From Rhodovulum sulfidophilum (GTDB lineage Bacteria; Pseudomonadota; Alphaproteobacteria; Rhodobacterales; Rhodobacteraceae), in the NCBI GenBank assembly GCA_003241785.1, contig QFPW01000020.1, positions 1 through 64,000 of the forward strand: 64,000 nucleotides of DNA, in the 5' to 3' direction. Each line of letters begins with the position of its first letter. Position 1 is the first letter of the stretch. The position numbers and the translations under genes were made by a program. The notes under the pieces were generated by a model. That model ran no database searches and was not told where the DNA came from. It was given only the letters and a program-made list of their open reading frames with translations. Of this stretch, positions 37,419-45,234 are shown piece by piece.

Positions 37419-37466
37419 AACTTTAAGACGAGTTTCGCAAAAATTGTATCGGATGGCGCCTGCTCG

Positions 37467-38624
37467 ATGTGGACCCGCTCCCCCTCCGATCCTGACCGGG
37501 ATCACCCGCCCGCGGCGCGCGACGACCTCCCCGCCTGGCTGCCCGACCACGCCGTCACCTATCTCGATCACGTCGCGCGCGGCCACACGCTCCGGGCGCT
37601 CGCGCGCGGCAAGGGCTGCCACGCCTCGACGGTGCTGCGGCAGGTCCGGCGGGTCGAGGCCTGGCGCGAGGATCCCCTCGTCGACGAGGCGCTCGACCGG
37701 CTCGGCCGCCTCCACGCCCATACCGACCCAGAGGAGACGACAGCGATGCGACATTCCGCCCTCGAGACCGCGGACGCCGCCGACGCCCATGCCCCCGGCG
37801 ACAAGGTCGCCCAGGAGGCGCGGCGCATCCTGCGGCGGCTGTGCGAGAAGGGCGCCTTCCTCGCGGTCGCGCCGAACATGGAGAAGGCGGTGGTGCTGCG
37901 CGAGGTGGTGCCCGGCAAGCAGAACCGCATCGCGGTGGTCGATCGCGAGATCGCCCATGCCTTCGCGCTGCAGGAATGGATCGCCTGCGAGCGGCCGGGC
38001 AAGGTCTCCTGCTACGCGATCACCATGGTCGGCCGCGCCGCGCTGAAGCGGCTGCTGCTCGAGGACCGTGACAAGCGCGAGCAGCGCGGCTTCGCCGAGG
38101 CGCAGTCGCCGTTCCAGGGACAGCACCGCTATTTCGCCGAGCGCAGCGTGATGGCCGATGACGGCTCGGGCGCGCGACGGCTGCGCTTCAACCTCGCCGA
38201 AAGCCCGCTCTCGGTGCTGGGTCGCAAGCGCGACAAGGACGGGATCGCCTATCTCACCCCCGAGCTCATCGAGGCGGGCGAGCGGCTGCGCGAGGATTTT
38301 GAGCTCGCGGGCATGGGGCCGCGGGTGACGCAGAACTGGGAGCGGTTCCTGACCGCCGGCGCCAGCCGGGGATCCGGCGCGCCCCACGACGGCGCCGAGG
38401 GGCCTTCCGACGCCCGGACCCGGGTCGCCCGGGCGATGGAGGCGCTCGGCCCCGGGCTCTCGGACATCGTGTTCCGCATCTGCTGCTTCCTCGAGGGGCT
38501 TGAAACGGCGGAGAAACGCCTCGGCTGGTCGGCGCGCTCCGGCAAGGTCGTGCTGAAAATCGCGCTCGAACGGCTGGCCGCGCATTACGGCGTCCCGCCG
38601 CGCGACCGGCGCGCGGCGGGTTGA
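37467..38624 (+). CDS. DUF6456 domain protein with N-terminal helix-turn-helix-like region
   Basis: 385 aa. The N-terminal part (YLDHVARGHTLRALARGKGCHASTVLRQVRRVE, about residues 30-65) resembles a small helix-turn-helix. The C-terminal half is DUF6456: NLAESPLSVLGRKRDKDGIAYLTPELIEAGERLREDFELAGMGPRVTQNWERFL, then RVARAMEALGPGLSDIVFRICCFLEGLETAEKRLGWSARSGKVVLKIALERLA. Probably DNA binding, role unknown. The upstream AT-rich region carries paired GANTC sites. Confidence 0.85.
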   Translation: MWTRSPSDPDRDHPPAARDDLPAWLPDHAVTYLDHVARGHTLRALARGKGCHASTVLRQVRRVEAWREDPLVDEALDRLGRLHAHTDPEETTAMRHSALETADAADAHAPGDKVAQEARRILRRLCEKGAFLAVAPNMEKAVVLREVVPGKQNRIAVVDREIAHAFALQEWIACERPGKVSCYAITMVGRAALKRLLLEDRDKREQRGFAEAQSPFQGQHRYFAERSVMADDGSGARRLRFNLAESPLSVLGRKRDKDGIAYLTPELIEAGERLREDFELAGMGPRVTQNWERFLTAGASRGSGAPHDGAEGPSDARTRVARAMEALGPGLSDIVFRICCFLEGLETAEKRLGWSARSGKVVLKIALERLAAHYGVPPRDRRAAG

Positions 38625-38641
38625 GCGGGGGCGCGGGGGAT

Positions 38642-38696
38642 GGCGGACCGAGGTCCGCCCTACGAAGGCGTGGCGTAGGGCGGACCTCGGTCCGCC
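38642..38696. repeat. palindromic intergenic repeat, family C copy 1
   Basis: Perfect 23-nt inverted arms (38642-38664, 38674-38696), each containing the hairpin GGCGGACCGAGGTCCGCC and closed by CCCTACG / CGTAGGG. Located between the DUF6456 gene and yhhQ. Confidence 0.92.
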
Positions 38697-38824
38697 GTTC
38701 CCGCGCGAGACTCGCTCCCTGATCGTTCCCCTTGCGTCGCGCCGGTCTTTTCTCTATCGCGGCGCGGTTCCGCGCGGACGCGGGACGGAAGTCGCCGCCA
38801 CCTTCCTGAAAAAACGGACGCGAG

Positions 38825-39451
38825 ATGAAGAACAGCTACCTCCTGGGCGTGGTCGCCATGGCGATCATCGTCCTCGCATCGAACATCCTGGTGCAGTTCC
38901 TGTTCGGCCAATGGCTGACCTGGGGCGCCTTCACCTATCCCTTCGCCTTCCTCGTCACCGACCTCATGAACCGGCTGCACGGGCCGAAGGCGGCGCGCCG
39001 CGTGATCTACGTGGGCTTCGTGACCGGCCTCGTCTGCAGCCTCGTCGGCACCCAGATCGTCGGGGAATTCGGCCCGCTCGTCTCGCTGCGCGTCGCGATC
39101 GCCTCGCTCACCGCCTTCCTGTTCGGCCAGCTTCTCGACGTGACCATCTTCAACCGGCTGCGCCGGGGGAGCTGGTGGCGGGCGCCGCTGGTGTCGAGCA
39201 CGCTCGGCAGCGTCGCGGACACGGTGATCTTCTTCACGCTGGCCTTCTCGCTCAGCTTCGCCTTCCTCGCGCCCGCGGTCGACGTCGCCTGGGCCAACGA
39301 GCCGGTGCCGCTGCTCGGGCACGGGCCGGTGCTGCCGCTCTGGATGAGCCTCGCCATCGCCGATTTCGGGGTGAAGTTCGCGATCGCGATCTTCGCGCTG
39401 GCGCCGTTCCGGATCGCGATCTGGAACTGGCAGCCCCGGGCGGTGAAATAG
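38825..39451 (+). CDS. yhhQ: queuosine precursor transporter (VUT family)
   Basis: 208 aa inner-membrane protein with about six helices, taking up queuosine precursors such as preQ0. Family markers are ASNILVQFLFGQWLTWGAFTYPFAFLVTDLMNRLHGPKAARRVIYVGF, SLRVAIASLTAFLFGQLLDVTIFNRLR and SSTLGSVADTVIFF. No preQ1 riboswitch was seen in the 128 bp after the repeat. Monocistronic. Confidence 0.93.
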   Translation: MKNSYLLGVVAMAIIVLASNILVQFLFGQWLTWGAFTYPFAFLVTDLMNRLHGPKAARRVIYVGFVTGLVCSLVGTQIVGEFGPLVSLRVAIASLTAFLFGQLLDVTIFNRLRRGSWWRAPLVSSTLGSVADTVIFFTLAFSLSFAFLAPAVDVAWANEPVPLLGHGPVLPLWMSLAIADFGVKFAIAIFALAPFRIAIWNWQPRAVK

Positions 39452-39499
39452 GCTCGGGGGGCGGGACGGGGCCGATCACCGAAATAGGACTTGCCTTTC

Positions 39500-39712
39500 G
39501 CGGGATCGGTGCCACCATCAGAGGCAACCGAAACCAGCGAAAAGGAGGTGATCCAATGTCTGATGGGACTTTGGAGCTTGTGGCCGGGTTGACGCATGGG
39601 GAGATCGCCTGAGGGGCAGCCCTCTCGGGAAGAGACTCAGGCGTAGGGTTAGGCCCGTTCGGCCAGCCTCCAAGTTCTGGAATTCGGGGGTCGCGGTACG
39701 CCGCGGCCCCTT
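39500..39712 (+). ncRNA. candidate structured RNA / leader carrying an 18-codon ORF
   Basis: 352 bp separate yhhQ from arfB, and most of it is predicted structure. From 5' to 3': a hairpin CGGT-GCC...GGC-A-ACCG (about 39507-39530); TCCAA-T-GTC / GAC-T-TTGGA (39552-39575), whose 5' strand holds the ATG; CGCCTGAG / CTCAGGCG (39606-39613, 39636-39643), which contains the stop codon; a bulged GGTT-A-GGCC / GGCC-AGCC hairpin (about 39648-39667); and a 10-bp hairpin with loop TACG (39687-39710). No known RNA family was recognised. Another hairpin (39747-39779) precedes arfB. Confidence 0.5.
39556..39612 (+). CDS. 18-aa small ORF / possible leader peptide
   Basis: Encodes MSDGTLELVAGLTHGEIA. It is preceded by AAAGGAGGTGATCC (39541-39554), a 14-nt exact complement of the 16S rRNA 3' end, the strongest possible Shine-Dalgarno, although spacing from GGAGG to ATG is 8 bases. 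Codons such as TCT, ACT, TTG and CTT are unlike the GC-rich usage of neighbours, which hints at selection on RNA rather than peptide. Both start and stop codons fall in predicted helices. The peptide shows no run of a single amino acid as in classical attenuators. Confidence 0.55.
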   Translation: MSDGTLELVAGLTHGEIA

Positions 39713-39803
39713 CGCGTTGCAAGGGCGCCGGATGGCGCGGTGAATCGCGGAACCCCGGGCGCCGAGCGCGCGGTTCCGCCCGGAGGCGGACGGGACGAGG
39801 CGC

Positions 39804-40226
39804 ATGCTGCGGATCAACGACGCGATCAGCATCGCCGACTGGGAGCTGACCGAGACCTTCACGCGCGCCTCGGGGCCCGGCGGACAGAACGTCAACAAGG
39901 TCTCGACCGCCGTCGAGCTCAGGTTCGAGGCGGAGCGCTCGCCGCACCTGCCGCCGGAGGCGAAGGCGCGGCTGCGCCGCCTCGCGGGCCGGCGCTGGAC
40001 CGGGGAGGGGGCGCTCGTCATCACGGCCGAGACCCACCGTTCGCAGGCGCTGAACCGCGCGGAGGCGCGCGAAAAGCTGCGCGCGCTGATCCTCGCCGCG
40101 CTCGAGCGGCCGAAGCAGCGGCGGCCGACCCGGCCGACGCTGGGCTCGGTCCGGCGCCGGCTCGACGCCAAGGCGCAGCGCGGCGCGCTCAAGGCGAACC
40201 GGGCCAGGCCCGAGGACGAAGCCTGA
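39804..40226 (+). CDS. arfB: alternative ribosome-rescue factor ArfB (YaeJ)
   Basis: 140 aa peptidyl-tRNA hydrolase that frees ribosomes stalled without a stop codon. It has the GGQ motif in TRASGPGGQNVNKVSTAVELRF (about residues 25-32) and the required basic C-terminal tail (RPKQRRPTRPTLGSVRRRLDAKAQRGALKANR) that enters the empty mRNA channel. A GCGGAACC / GGTTCCGC inverted repeat (39747-39779) lies 24 bp upstream of the start. Confidence 0.96.
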   Translation: MLRINDAISIADWELTETFTRASGPGGQNVNKVSTAVELRFEAERSPHLPPEAKARLRRLAGRRWTGEGALVITAETHRSQALNRAEAREKLRALILAALERPKQRRPTRPTLGSVRRRLDAKAQRGALKANRARPEDEA

Positions 40227-40320
40227 GCGGGCGCATTTTCACTTCCCGCGCATGCGAACACGTCTTCTCGCGACGCGCCGCGCCATGCTAGCCCTGCGGG
40301 GCGGCGGCGGAGCGGATGCG

Positions 40321-41391
40321 ATGATCAAAGACTGGTTTCCTCAACTCGTTTACGGCGTGGCGCTGGCGCTGATGATCGGCTGGGTGCTGCTGATCGGGCG
40401 GCCGGTGATCCTGCCCGTGGTCGCGGGCCTCATCGTCGCCTATGTGATCCTCGGCCTCGCCGAGCTGTTCGGCCGGCTGCCCGGACTGCGGGAGCGGCTG
40501 CCGGCGAGCCTGCGCTACGCGCTCGCCGTGCTGGTGATCGGCGGCACGCTCGCGGCGATCGTCTGGCTCGTCATCACCAATGTGACGCATATCGCCACGA
40601 CGCTGCCGCGCTATCAGGAGCAGTTCCTCGCGATCATCCAGGCCCTCGCCGAGCGGTTCGGCTTCGAGGCCGAGCCCGACTGGCAGGCGATCCGGAGCGA
40701 CATCCTTTCGCGCATCGACATCCGCCGGGCGATCGGCGTCACCGTCGCCACCGCCTCCTCGATCACCGCGACCTTCATCGTCGTGGTGATCTACGCGGGC
40801 TTCATCCTGTCGGAGAAGGACAGCTTCGGCCACAAGATCGCGCTCCTGTCGCACGAGCCGGCCCGGGTGGCGCAGATCCAGCAGGTGATCAGCGACATCA
40901 ACAGCTCGATCGGCGCCTATCTCGTGATGAAGACGCTGATCAACATCGCGCTCGGGGTCGGAAGCTACGCGATCATGTGGTGGTTCGGCATCCCCTTCGC
41001 CGGCTTCTGGGCGATCCTGATCGGGCTCTTCAACTACATCCCCTATATCGGCGGCTTCATCGGGGTCGGCCTGCCGACCTTCCTCGCCGTGGCCGAGCTC
41101 GGCGGCTTCTGGCCGCTCGCGAGCTTCCTGATGGCGATGATCGCGATCCAGGTGCTGCTCGGCAATTTCATCGAGCCCTATGTGATGGGAAGCTCGATGA
41201 ACCTCAGCCCGCTGGTGATCCTGATCAGCCTCGTCGCCTGGGCCGCGCTCTGGGGCATCGCCGGGGCGATCCTCTCGGTGCCGATCACCGCGATGATGGT
41301 GATCATCTTCGCCGAATTCCCCGGCACGCGGCCGCTCGCGATCCTCATGTCCAAGGACGGCCAGCTCGCGAAGGCCGGGGCGCCGCGCTGA
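40321..41391 (+). CDS. AI-2E family transporter (TqsA/PerM-like)
   Basis: 356 aa polytopic inner-membrane protein, about eight helices, of the autoinducer-2 exporter/PerM superfamily; many members export other solutes or exchange ions. Typical region: PFAGFWAILIGLFNYIPYIGGFIGVGLPTFLAV and FIEPYVMGSSMNLSPLVILISLVAWAALWG. ATG at 40321 chosen for the GCGGAG ribosome site. Convergent with hslO. Confidence 0.9.
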   Translation: MIKDWFPQLVYGVALALMIGWVLLIGRPVILPVVAGLIVAYVILGLAELFGRLPGLRERLPASLRYALAVLVIGGTLAAIVWLVITNVTHIATTLPRYQEQFLAIIQALAERFGFEAEPDWQAIRSDILSRIDIRRAIGVTVATASSITATFIVVVIYAGFILSEKDSFGHKIALLSHEPARVAQIQQVISDINSSIGAYLVMKTLINIALGVGSYAIMWWFGIPFAGFWAILIGLFNYIPYIGGFIGVGLPTFLAVAELGGFWPLASFLMAMIAIQVLLGNFIEPYVMGSSMNLSPLVILISLVAWAALWGIAGAILSVPITAMMVIIFAEFPGTRPLAILMSKDGQLAKAGAPR

Positions 41392-41414
41392 GGCGGCGCC
41401 CGGCGGGCGCGTGC

Positions 41415-42413
41415 TCAGGCGTCGCCGGGGGCCGCGCCGGTGCCGAGCTCGGCCGGATCGAACTCGTAATGCGCGCCGCAGAACTGGCAGTCGGCGGTGA
41501 TCTTGCCGTCCTCGGTCGTCATCGTCGCCAGTTCCTCGGGCGTGTAGATCGAGAGCGAGCGCACCACCTTCTCCGGGCCGCAGGTGCAGCCGAAGCGGAC
41601 CGGCTGCGAATCGTAGACCCGGGGCGCCTCCTCGTGGAACAGGCGCAGGAGCAGCTGGTCGGGGCCGACATGCGGGCCGATCAGCTCGGTCTCCTCGACG
41701 GTGCCGAGCAGCGTGACGGCGCGGTTCCAGTTGTCCGCCTCCGGCCCGTCGAGCATGTCCTCGGGCGCGAGCAGGCCGTCGAAGCCGGTCGCCTCCTGCT
41801 TCGCATGCGGCGAGGCGGCGGGCATGTGCTGCAGCATCACGCCGCCGGCGCGCCAACGCGCGTCCTCGCCCGGCATGGTGGCCTCGCCCATCGCGATCGC
41901 GAACCGGGTCGGAATCTGCTCGGACTGCGCGAAATAGGTCTCGGCGCAGTCCGAGAGCGAGCGCCCGGCGAGCGGGGTGATCCCCTGGTAGGGCGGCGTG
42001 CCCGGACCCTGGTCGATCAGCATGCCGAACCGCCCGGCGCCGAGCAGCGCGTAGGGGTTTTCCCCCGCCGGCCGGGCCGCGAGCCCTTCGGCGTCGAAGC
42101 CCGCGTAGGCGCGCATGCGCGCGGGCTCGCCCTCGGTCTCGGGCGCGAAATAGTCGGTCGCGACGAGCTGGATCGGTCCCTCGGCGCGGAGCTGGAGCGA
42201 GAGCCGCCAGCCGGGGCGGATCGTCTGGCCGATCAGCGCGGTGATGAGGGTCGCCTCGGCGACGAGCGCCGCGACCGGGGCGGGATAGGCGTGCTGCCCG
42301 AGGATGGTGTCGAGCACCGTGTCGAGCCGCGCCACCCGGCCGCGCACATCGGCGCGGTCGAGCTGAAAGGGCAGGATTGTGTCGTCCCAGGCGATGCGGC
42401 CGGCGAGTGTCAT
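41415..42413 (-). CDS. hslO: redox-regulated chaperone Hsp33
   Basis: Holdase activated by oxidation and heat. The zinc centre is complete: C-x-C in FGCTCGPEKV and C-x-x-C in ADCQFCGAHYEF at the C terminus. The N-terminal domain starts with IAWDDTILPFQLDRADVRGRVARLD, as in alphaproteobacterial relatives. 332 aa from ATG 42413; an in-frame ATG at 42446 would add 11 residues, and neither has a strong ribosome site. Confidence 0.95.
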   Translation of the reverse strand: MTLAGRIAWDDTILPFQLDRADVRGRVARLDTVLDTILGQHAYPAPVAALVAEATLITALIGQTIRPGWRLSLQLRAEGPIQLVATDYFAPETEGEPARMRAYAGFDAEGLAARPAGENPYALLGAGRFGMLIDQGPGTPPYQGITPLAGRSLSDCAETYFAQSEQIPTRFAIAMGEATMPGEDARWRAGGVMLQHMPAASPHAKQEATGFDGLLAPEDMLDGPEADNWNRAVTLLGTVEETELIGPHVGPDQLLLRLFHEEAPRVYDSQPVRFGCTCGPEKVVRSLSIYTPEELATMTTEDGKITADCQFCGAHYEFDPAELGTGAAPGDA

Positions 42414-42519
42414 GGGCTTGTTCCGATGGCTGTTGGGTCCCGACATAGGTGTTCCGGCCCGGGAGTGCAAACTCGGGCGACGCGCGCGCCGCCTTCCGCC
42501 CGTCGCGCGGCGCGCTAAG

Positions 42520-42966
42520 ATGCCGCCCATGCGCAGATTCGGGCCCCCCGTCGATCCCCGGCAGACCTACCAGAACCGGCTCGGCGCCTATGCCGTGATC
42601 CGGCGCGGCGACCACCTGCTTCTGACCGAGCAGGACGGCGCGCCGCCCGAGCTGCAGCTGCCGGGCGGCGGGATCGATCCGGGCGAGGGCGCGCTGCGCG
42701 CGCTGCACCGCGAATGCCTGGAGGAGACCGGCTGGACGATCCGCCCGGTCCGCTGGCTCGGCGTCTACCAGCGCTACGTCTACATGCCCGACTACGACCT
42801 CTGGGCGCGCAAGGTCTGCCATGTCTACCTCTGCGGCGCCGGGCCACGCCGCGGCCCGCCGCGCGAGGCCGGGCATCGCGCGGTCTGGATGCCGGTCGCG
42901 GCGGCGCTCGCGGCGCTCAGCATCGACGGCGACCGGCATTTCGCCCGCCGCGCGGTCGGGGGCTGA
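42520..42966 (+). CDS. Nudix hydrolase
   Basis: 148 aa. The Nudix box is exact: G(x5)E(x7)REUxEExGU in GGIDPGEGALRALHRECLEETGW (about residues 51-73). It hydrolyses some nucleoside-diphosphate derivative; substrate unknown. ATG at 42529 is an alternative start. The next gene begins 1 bp after its stop. Confidence 0.92.
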   Translation: MPPMRRFGPPVDPRQTYQNRLGAYAVIRRGDHLLLTEQDGAPPELQLPGGGIDPGEGALRALHRECLEETGWTIRPVRWLGVYQRYVYMPDYDLWARKVCHVYLCGAGPRRGPPREAGHRAVWMPVAAALAALSIDGDRHFARRAVGG

Positions 42967-42967
42967 G

Positions 42968-43507
42968 ATGCGCGCCGCGCCCCTCGCGCCCCTCGCGGCG
43001 ATGCTCCTCGCCTCCTGCGCCACGCTGTCCGAGGAGGAATGCCGCTCCGGGAACTGGAACGCCATCGGCGTGTCGGACGGGATGGCGGGCCGGTCGGAGG
43101 GTTTCGTCGCGAACCACGCGGAGGCCTGTTCCGAACTCGGCGTGACGCCCGATTTCGCCGCCTGGAACGCCGGGCGCCTCGCGGGGCTCGGGAGCTATTG
43201 CACGCCGGAGCGCGCCTATTCGGCGGGCCAGCGCGGGCAGCGGCTCAACCCGGTCTGCGGCGGCTACGACCTCCGCGCGCTCGCGGCCGCCAATATGGCC
43301 GGATTGCGCTATCACGAGGTCGATCGCGACATCGACGCGGTGCGCGGCCAGATCCGCGCCGCCGGCAACCGGATCGACGCGCTGCGCGACGGCGACACGA
43401 CCAAGGGCGAGCGCGCCGAGATCCGCCGCCTGCGCCGCGACATCGACCGCTGGAAACGCGAGCTCGACCGGCTCGAATGGGAGCGGCGGCGCGTCGCCTA
43501 CTGGTGA
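42968..43507 (+). CDS. DUF2799 lipoprotein
   Basis: 179 aa with a lipoprotein signal (APLAAMLLASC, lipobox LLASC, Cys near residue 18). The mature part follows DUF2799: EEECRSGNWNAIGVSDGMAGR, SYCTPERAYSAGQRG and the charged C-terminal helix RAEIRRLRRDIDRWKRELDRLEWERRR. Envelope function unknown. Coupled with the Nudix gene by a 1-bp gap. Confidence 0.88.
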   Translation: MRAAPLAPLAAMLLASCATLSEEECRSGNWNAIGVSDGMAGRSEGFVANHAEACSELGVTPDFAAWNAGRLAGLGSYCTPERAYSAGQRGQRLNPVCGGYDLRALAAANMAGLRYHEVDRDIDAVRGQIRAAGNRIDALRDGDTTKGERAEIRRLRRDIDRWKRELDRLEWERRRVAYW

Positions 43508-43516
43508 GCGGGGGAA

Positions 43517-43571
43517 GGCGGACCGAGGTCCGCCCTACGATGCCGTCCCGTAGCGCGGACCTCGGTCCGCC
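43517..43571. repeat. palindromic intergenic repeat, family C copy 2
   Basis: 23-nt arms (43517-43539, 43549-43571) with one mismatch (TAGCG for TAGGG). The right arm is followed by TTTTCCTC, so it may double as a terminator between the convergent DUF2799 and YaiI-like genes. Confidence 0.9.
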
Positions 43572-43577
43572 TTTTCC

Positions 43578-44027
43578 TCACCCCTTCCGCGCCAGCGCGC
43601 GCAATTCGCGCTCCAGCGTCTCGAGGAAGCGCGAGCGGTCGGCGGGGCGGAAGCCCTTGCCGCCGCCCTGCCGGAACGGGTCGGCGGCGCGCAGATCCGC
43701 CATCAGGTCGCGTGTCGCGAGCTTCTCGCCGATGTTGCGCGCGTCGAAGACCGAGCCGTCGGGGGCGAGGGCGAGCGCCCCCGCCTCGACCACCCGCGCG
43801 GCGAGCGGCACGTCGGCGGTCACGCAGAGATCGCCGGGCCCGACCCGCTCGGCGATCCATTTGTCGGCCGCGTCCGCGCCCTGCTCGACCACGACGACGC
43901 GGGCGAGCGGGTGGCGGCTCGGCCTGATCCCGCCATTCGCCACGTAGACGACCTCGACGCCGTGCCGCTCGGCCACGCGCAGCACCTCGTCGCGCACCGG
44001 ACAGGCATCGGCGTCGACGTAGATCAC
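43578..44027 (-). CDS. YaiI/YqxD family protein (DUF188)
   Basis: 149 aa PIN-like protein of unknown role. Conserved blocks are IYVDADACPVRDEV at the N terminus, WIAERVGPGDLCVTADVPLAARVVEAGA and the C-terminal FRQGGGKGFRPADRSRFLETLE. It starts at GTG 44027, overlapping the fghA stop by 4 bp (GTGA). Confidence 0.92.
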   Translation of the reverse strand: MIYVDADACPVRDEVLRVAERHGVEVVYVANGGIRPSRHPLARVVVVEQGADAADKWIAERVGPGDLCVTADVPLAARVVEAGALALAPDGSVFDARNIGEKLATRDLMADLRAADPFRQGGGKGFRPADRSRFLETLERELRALARKG

Positions 44028-44854
44028 AAGTAAAGCGCCTCGGCGTGGAAGGTCACGTGCTCCTCCATGAAGCTCGCCACGAAGAAGTAGCTGTGATCGT
44101 AGCCCGGCTGCATCCGGAAGATCGCGGGCTGGCGCGTCTCGGCGATCGCCGCGGCGAGCGCCTCGGGTTTCAGCAGGTCGAGGAACTGGTCGCTCGCGCC
44201 CTGGTCGATCAGCATCTGCCCCTTCCAGCCCTTCTCGCGCAGCAGCAGGCTCGAATCGTGCCGGTGCCAGGCGTCGCTCTCCGGCCCGAGATAGGCGCCG
44301 AGCTGCTTGCGGCCCCAGTCCGAATTGCTCGGATTGGCGATCGGCGCGAAGGCCGAGACCGACTTGAACCGGTCGGGATAGGTCAGCGCGATCGTGAGCG
44401 CGCCATGGCCGCCCATCGAATGGCCGGTGATCCCCTGCGCGCCCTCCTCGAGCTCGAAGTTGCGGAAGACGAGGCTCGGCAGCTCCTCGGTGATGTAGGA
44501 CCACATCTTGAAATGCGGATCCCAGGGCTTCTCGGTCGCGTCGACGTAGAAGCCCGCGCCCTGGCCGAGGTCGTAGGCGTCGTCGTTCGCGACGCCCTCG
44601 CCGCGCGGCGAGGTGTCCGGATAGATGAGCGCGATCCCCTCGCGCGCCGCCCAGGCCTGCGCGCCGGCCTTGGTCATCGCGTTCTCATGCGTGCAGGTCA
44701 GGCCCGAGAGATACCAGAGCACCGGCACCGGGCCGCTTTTCGCCTGGGGCGGCGTGTAGACGGCGAAGGTCATGTCGCAGCCGCAGACCTCCGACGCGTG
44801 GGTGTAGACACCCTGTGTGCCGCCGAAGGCCGCGTTCTCCGAAACCGTCTTCAT
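44024..44854 (-). CDS. fghA: S-formylglutathione hydrolase
   Basis: 276 aa esterase D family enzyme that hydrolyses S-formylglutathione to formate and glutathione in formaldehyde detoxification. The nucleophile elbow is GHSMGGHGALT and the catalytic His lies in PGYDHSYFFVASF; YPDTSPRGEGV and WYLSGLTCTHENAM are family markers. The partner formaldehyde dehydrogenase gene is not in the window. GGAGGACAC precedes the ATG. Confidence 0.95.
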   Translation of the reverse strand: MKTVSENAAFGGTQGVYTHASEVCGCDMTFAVYTPPQAKSGPVPVLWYLSGLTCTHENAMTKAGAQAWAAREGIALIYPDTSPRGEGVANDDAYDLGQGAGFYVDATEKPWDPHFKMWSYITEELPSLVFRNFELEEGAQGITGHSMGGHGALTIALTYPDRFKSVSAFAPIANPSNSDWGRKQLGAYLGPESDAWHRHDSSLLLREKGWKGQMLIDQGASDQFLDLLKPEALAAAIAETRQPAIFRMQPGYDHSYFFVASFMEEHVTFHAEALYL

Positions 44855-45234
44855 CCAGTGTCCTCCTCAGATCGGGGCAATCCATAGCACCGCGCCCGTT
44901 CCCGGCGCAAACCGGGCCGGGGCCCTGGCCGGACGCTATCCCAAGCCGCGCCCGGCTTCCCTTGGCCAAAGGTCGGAGATGCCGGGACCGCGCCCGCCTG
45001 CGCGGCCGGCCGAAGGGCGGCGCGTCCGTAAAGTAAGCATCGAATAAATCCGAAACTGAAAGGAAGTATCGGAGATGGATCGTCTTGCGTTAATCTCTCG
45101 TTAATATTGGTAATGAATTCATATGGTAAATCACATTAACCAACCACATGGAGAGTCGCGAGTATTAGAAACGAATGGTGATAAAAAGAAGATCAATGGA
45201 AACGGGCATCTGACAGTGACTGAGGGAGATCAAG
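44855..45234. other. 380-bp divergent intergenic region, AT-rich in its right half
   Basis: No gene seen. The right half (about 45030-45234) is the most AT-rich stretch of the window and holds the CtrA-type box at 45090-45104, a second lone TTAA at 45136-45139 and one GAGTC (GANTC) site near 45154. This looks like a cell-cycle-type promoter region for the SET-domain gene. Confidence 0.6.
45090..45104. promoter_or_regulatory. CtrA-type binding box
   Basis: TTAA-TCTCTCG-TTAA, an exact match to the CtrA consensus TTAA-N7-TTAA, 130 bp upstream of the SET-domain gene. Exact matches are unlikely by chance in such GC-rich DNA. Confidence 0.65.

Noticed and set aside
38702..38824. preQ1 riboswitch upstream of yhhQ
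   Set aside because: No preQ1 aptamer pattern found; the segment is a GC-rich leader without the A-rich tail.
39541..39712. tmRNA (ssrA) or 4.5S RNA at the small-ORF locus
   Set aside because: The peptide does not end like a tmRNA tag (A-A), no tRNA-like acceptor end is visible, and the SRP RNA core GGAAG...AGCA is absent.
43549..43580. Family C copy 2 right arm as a dedicated terminator
   Set aside because: It has a short T run, but the same arm occurs in copies without Ts, so it is annotated as a repeat only.
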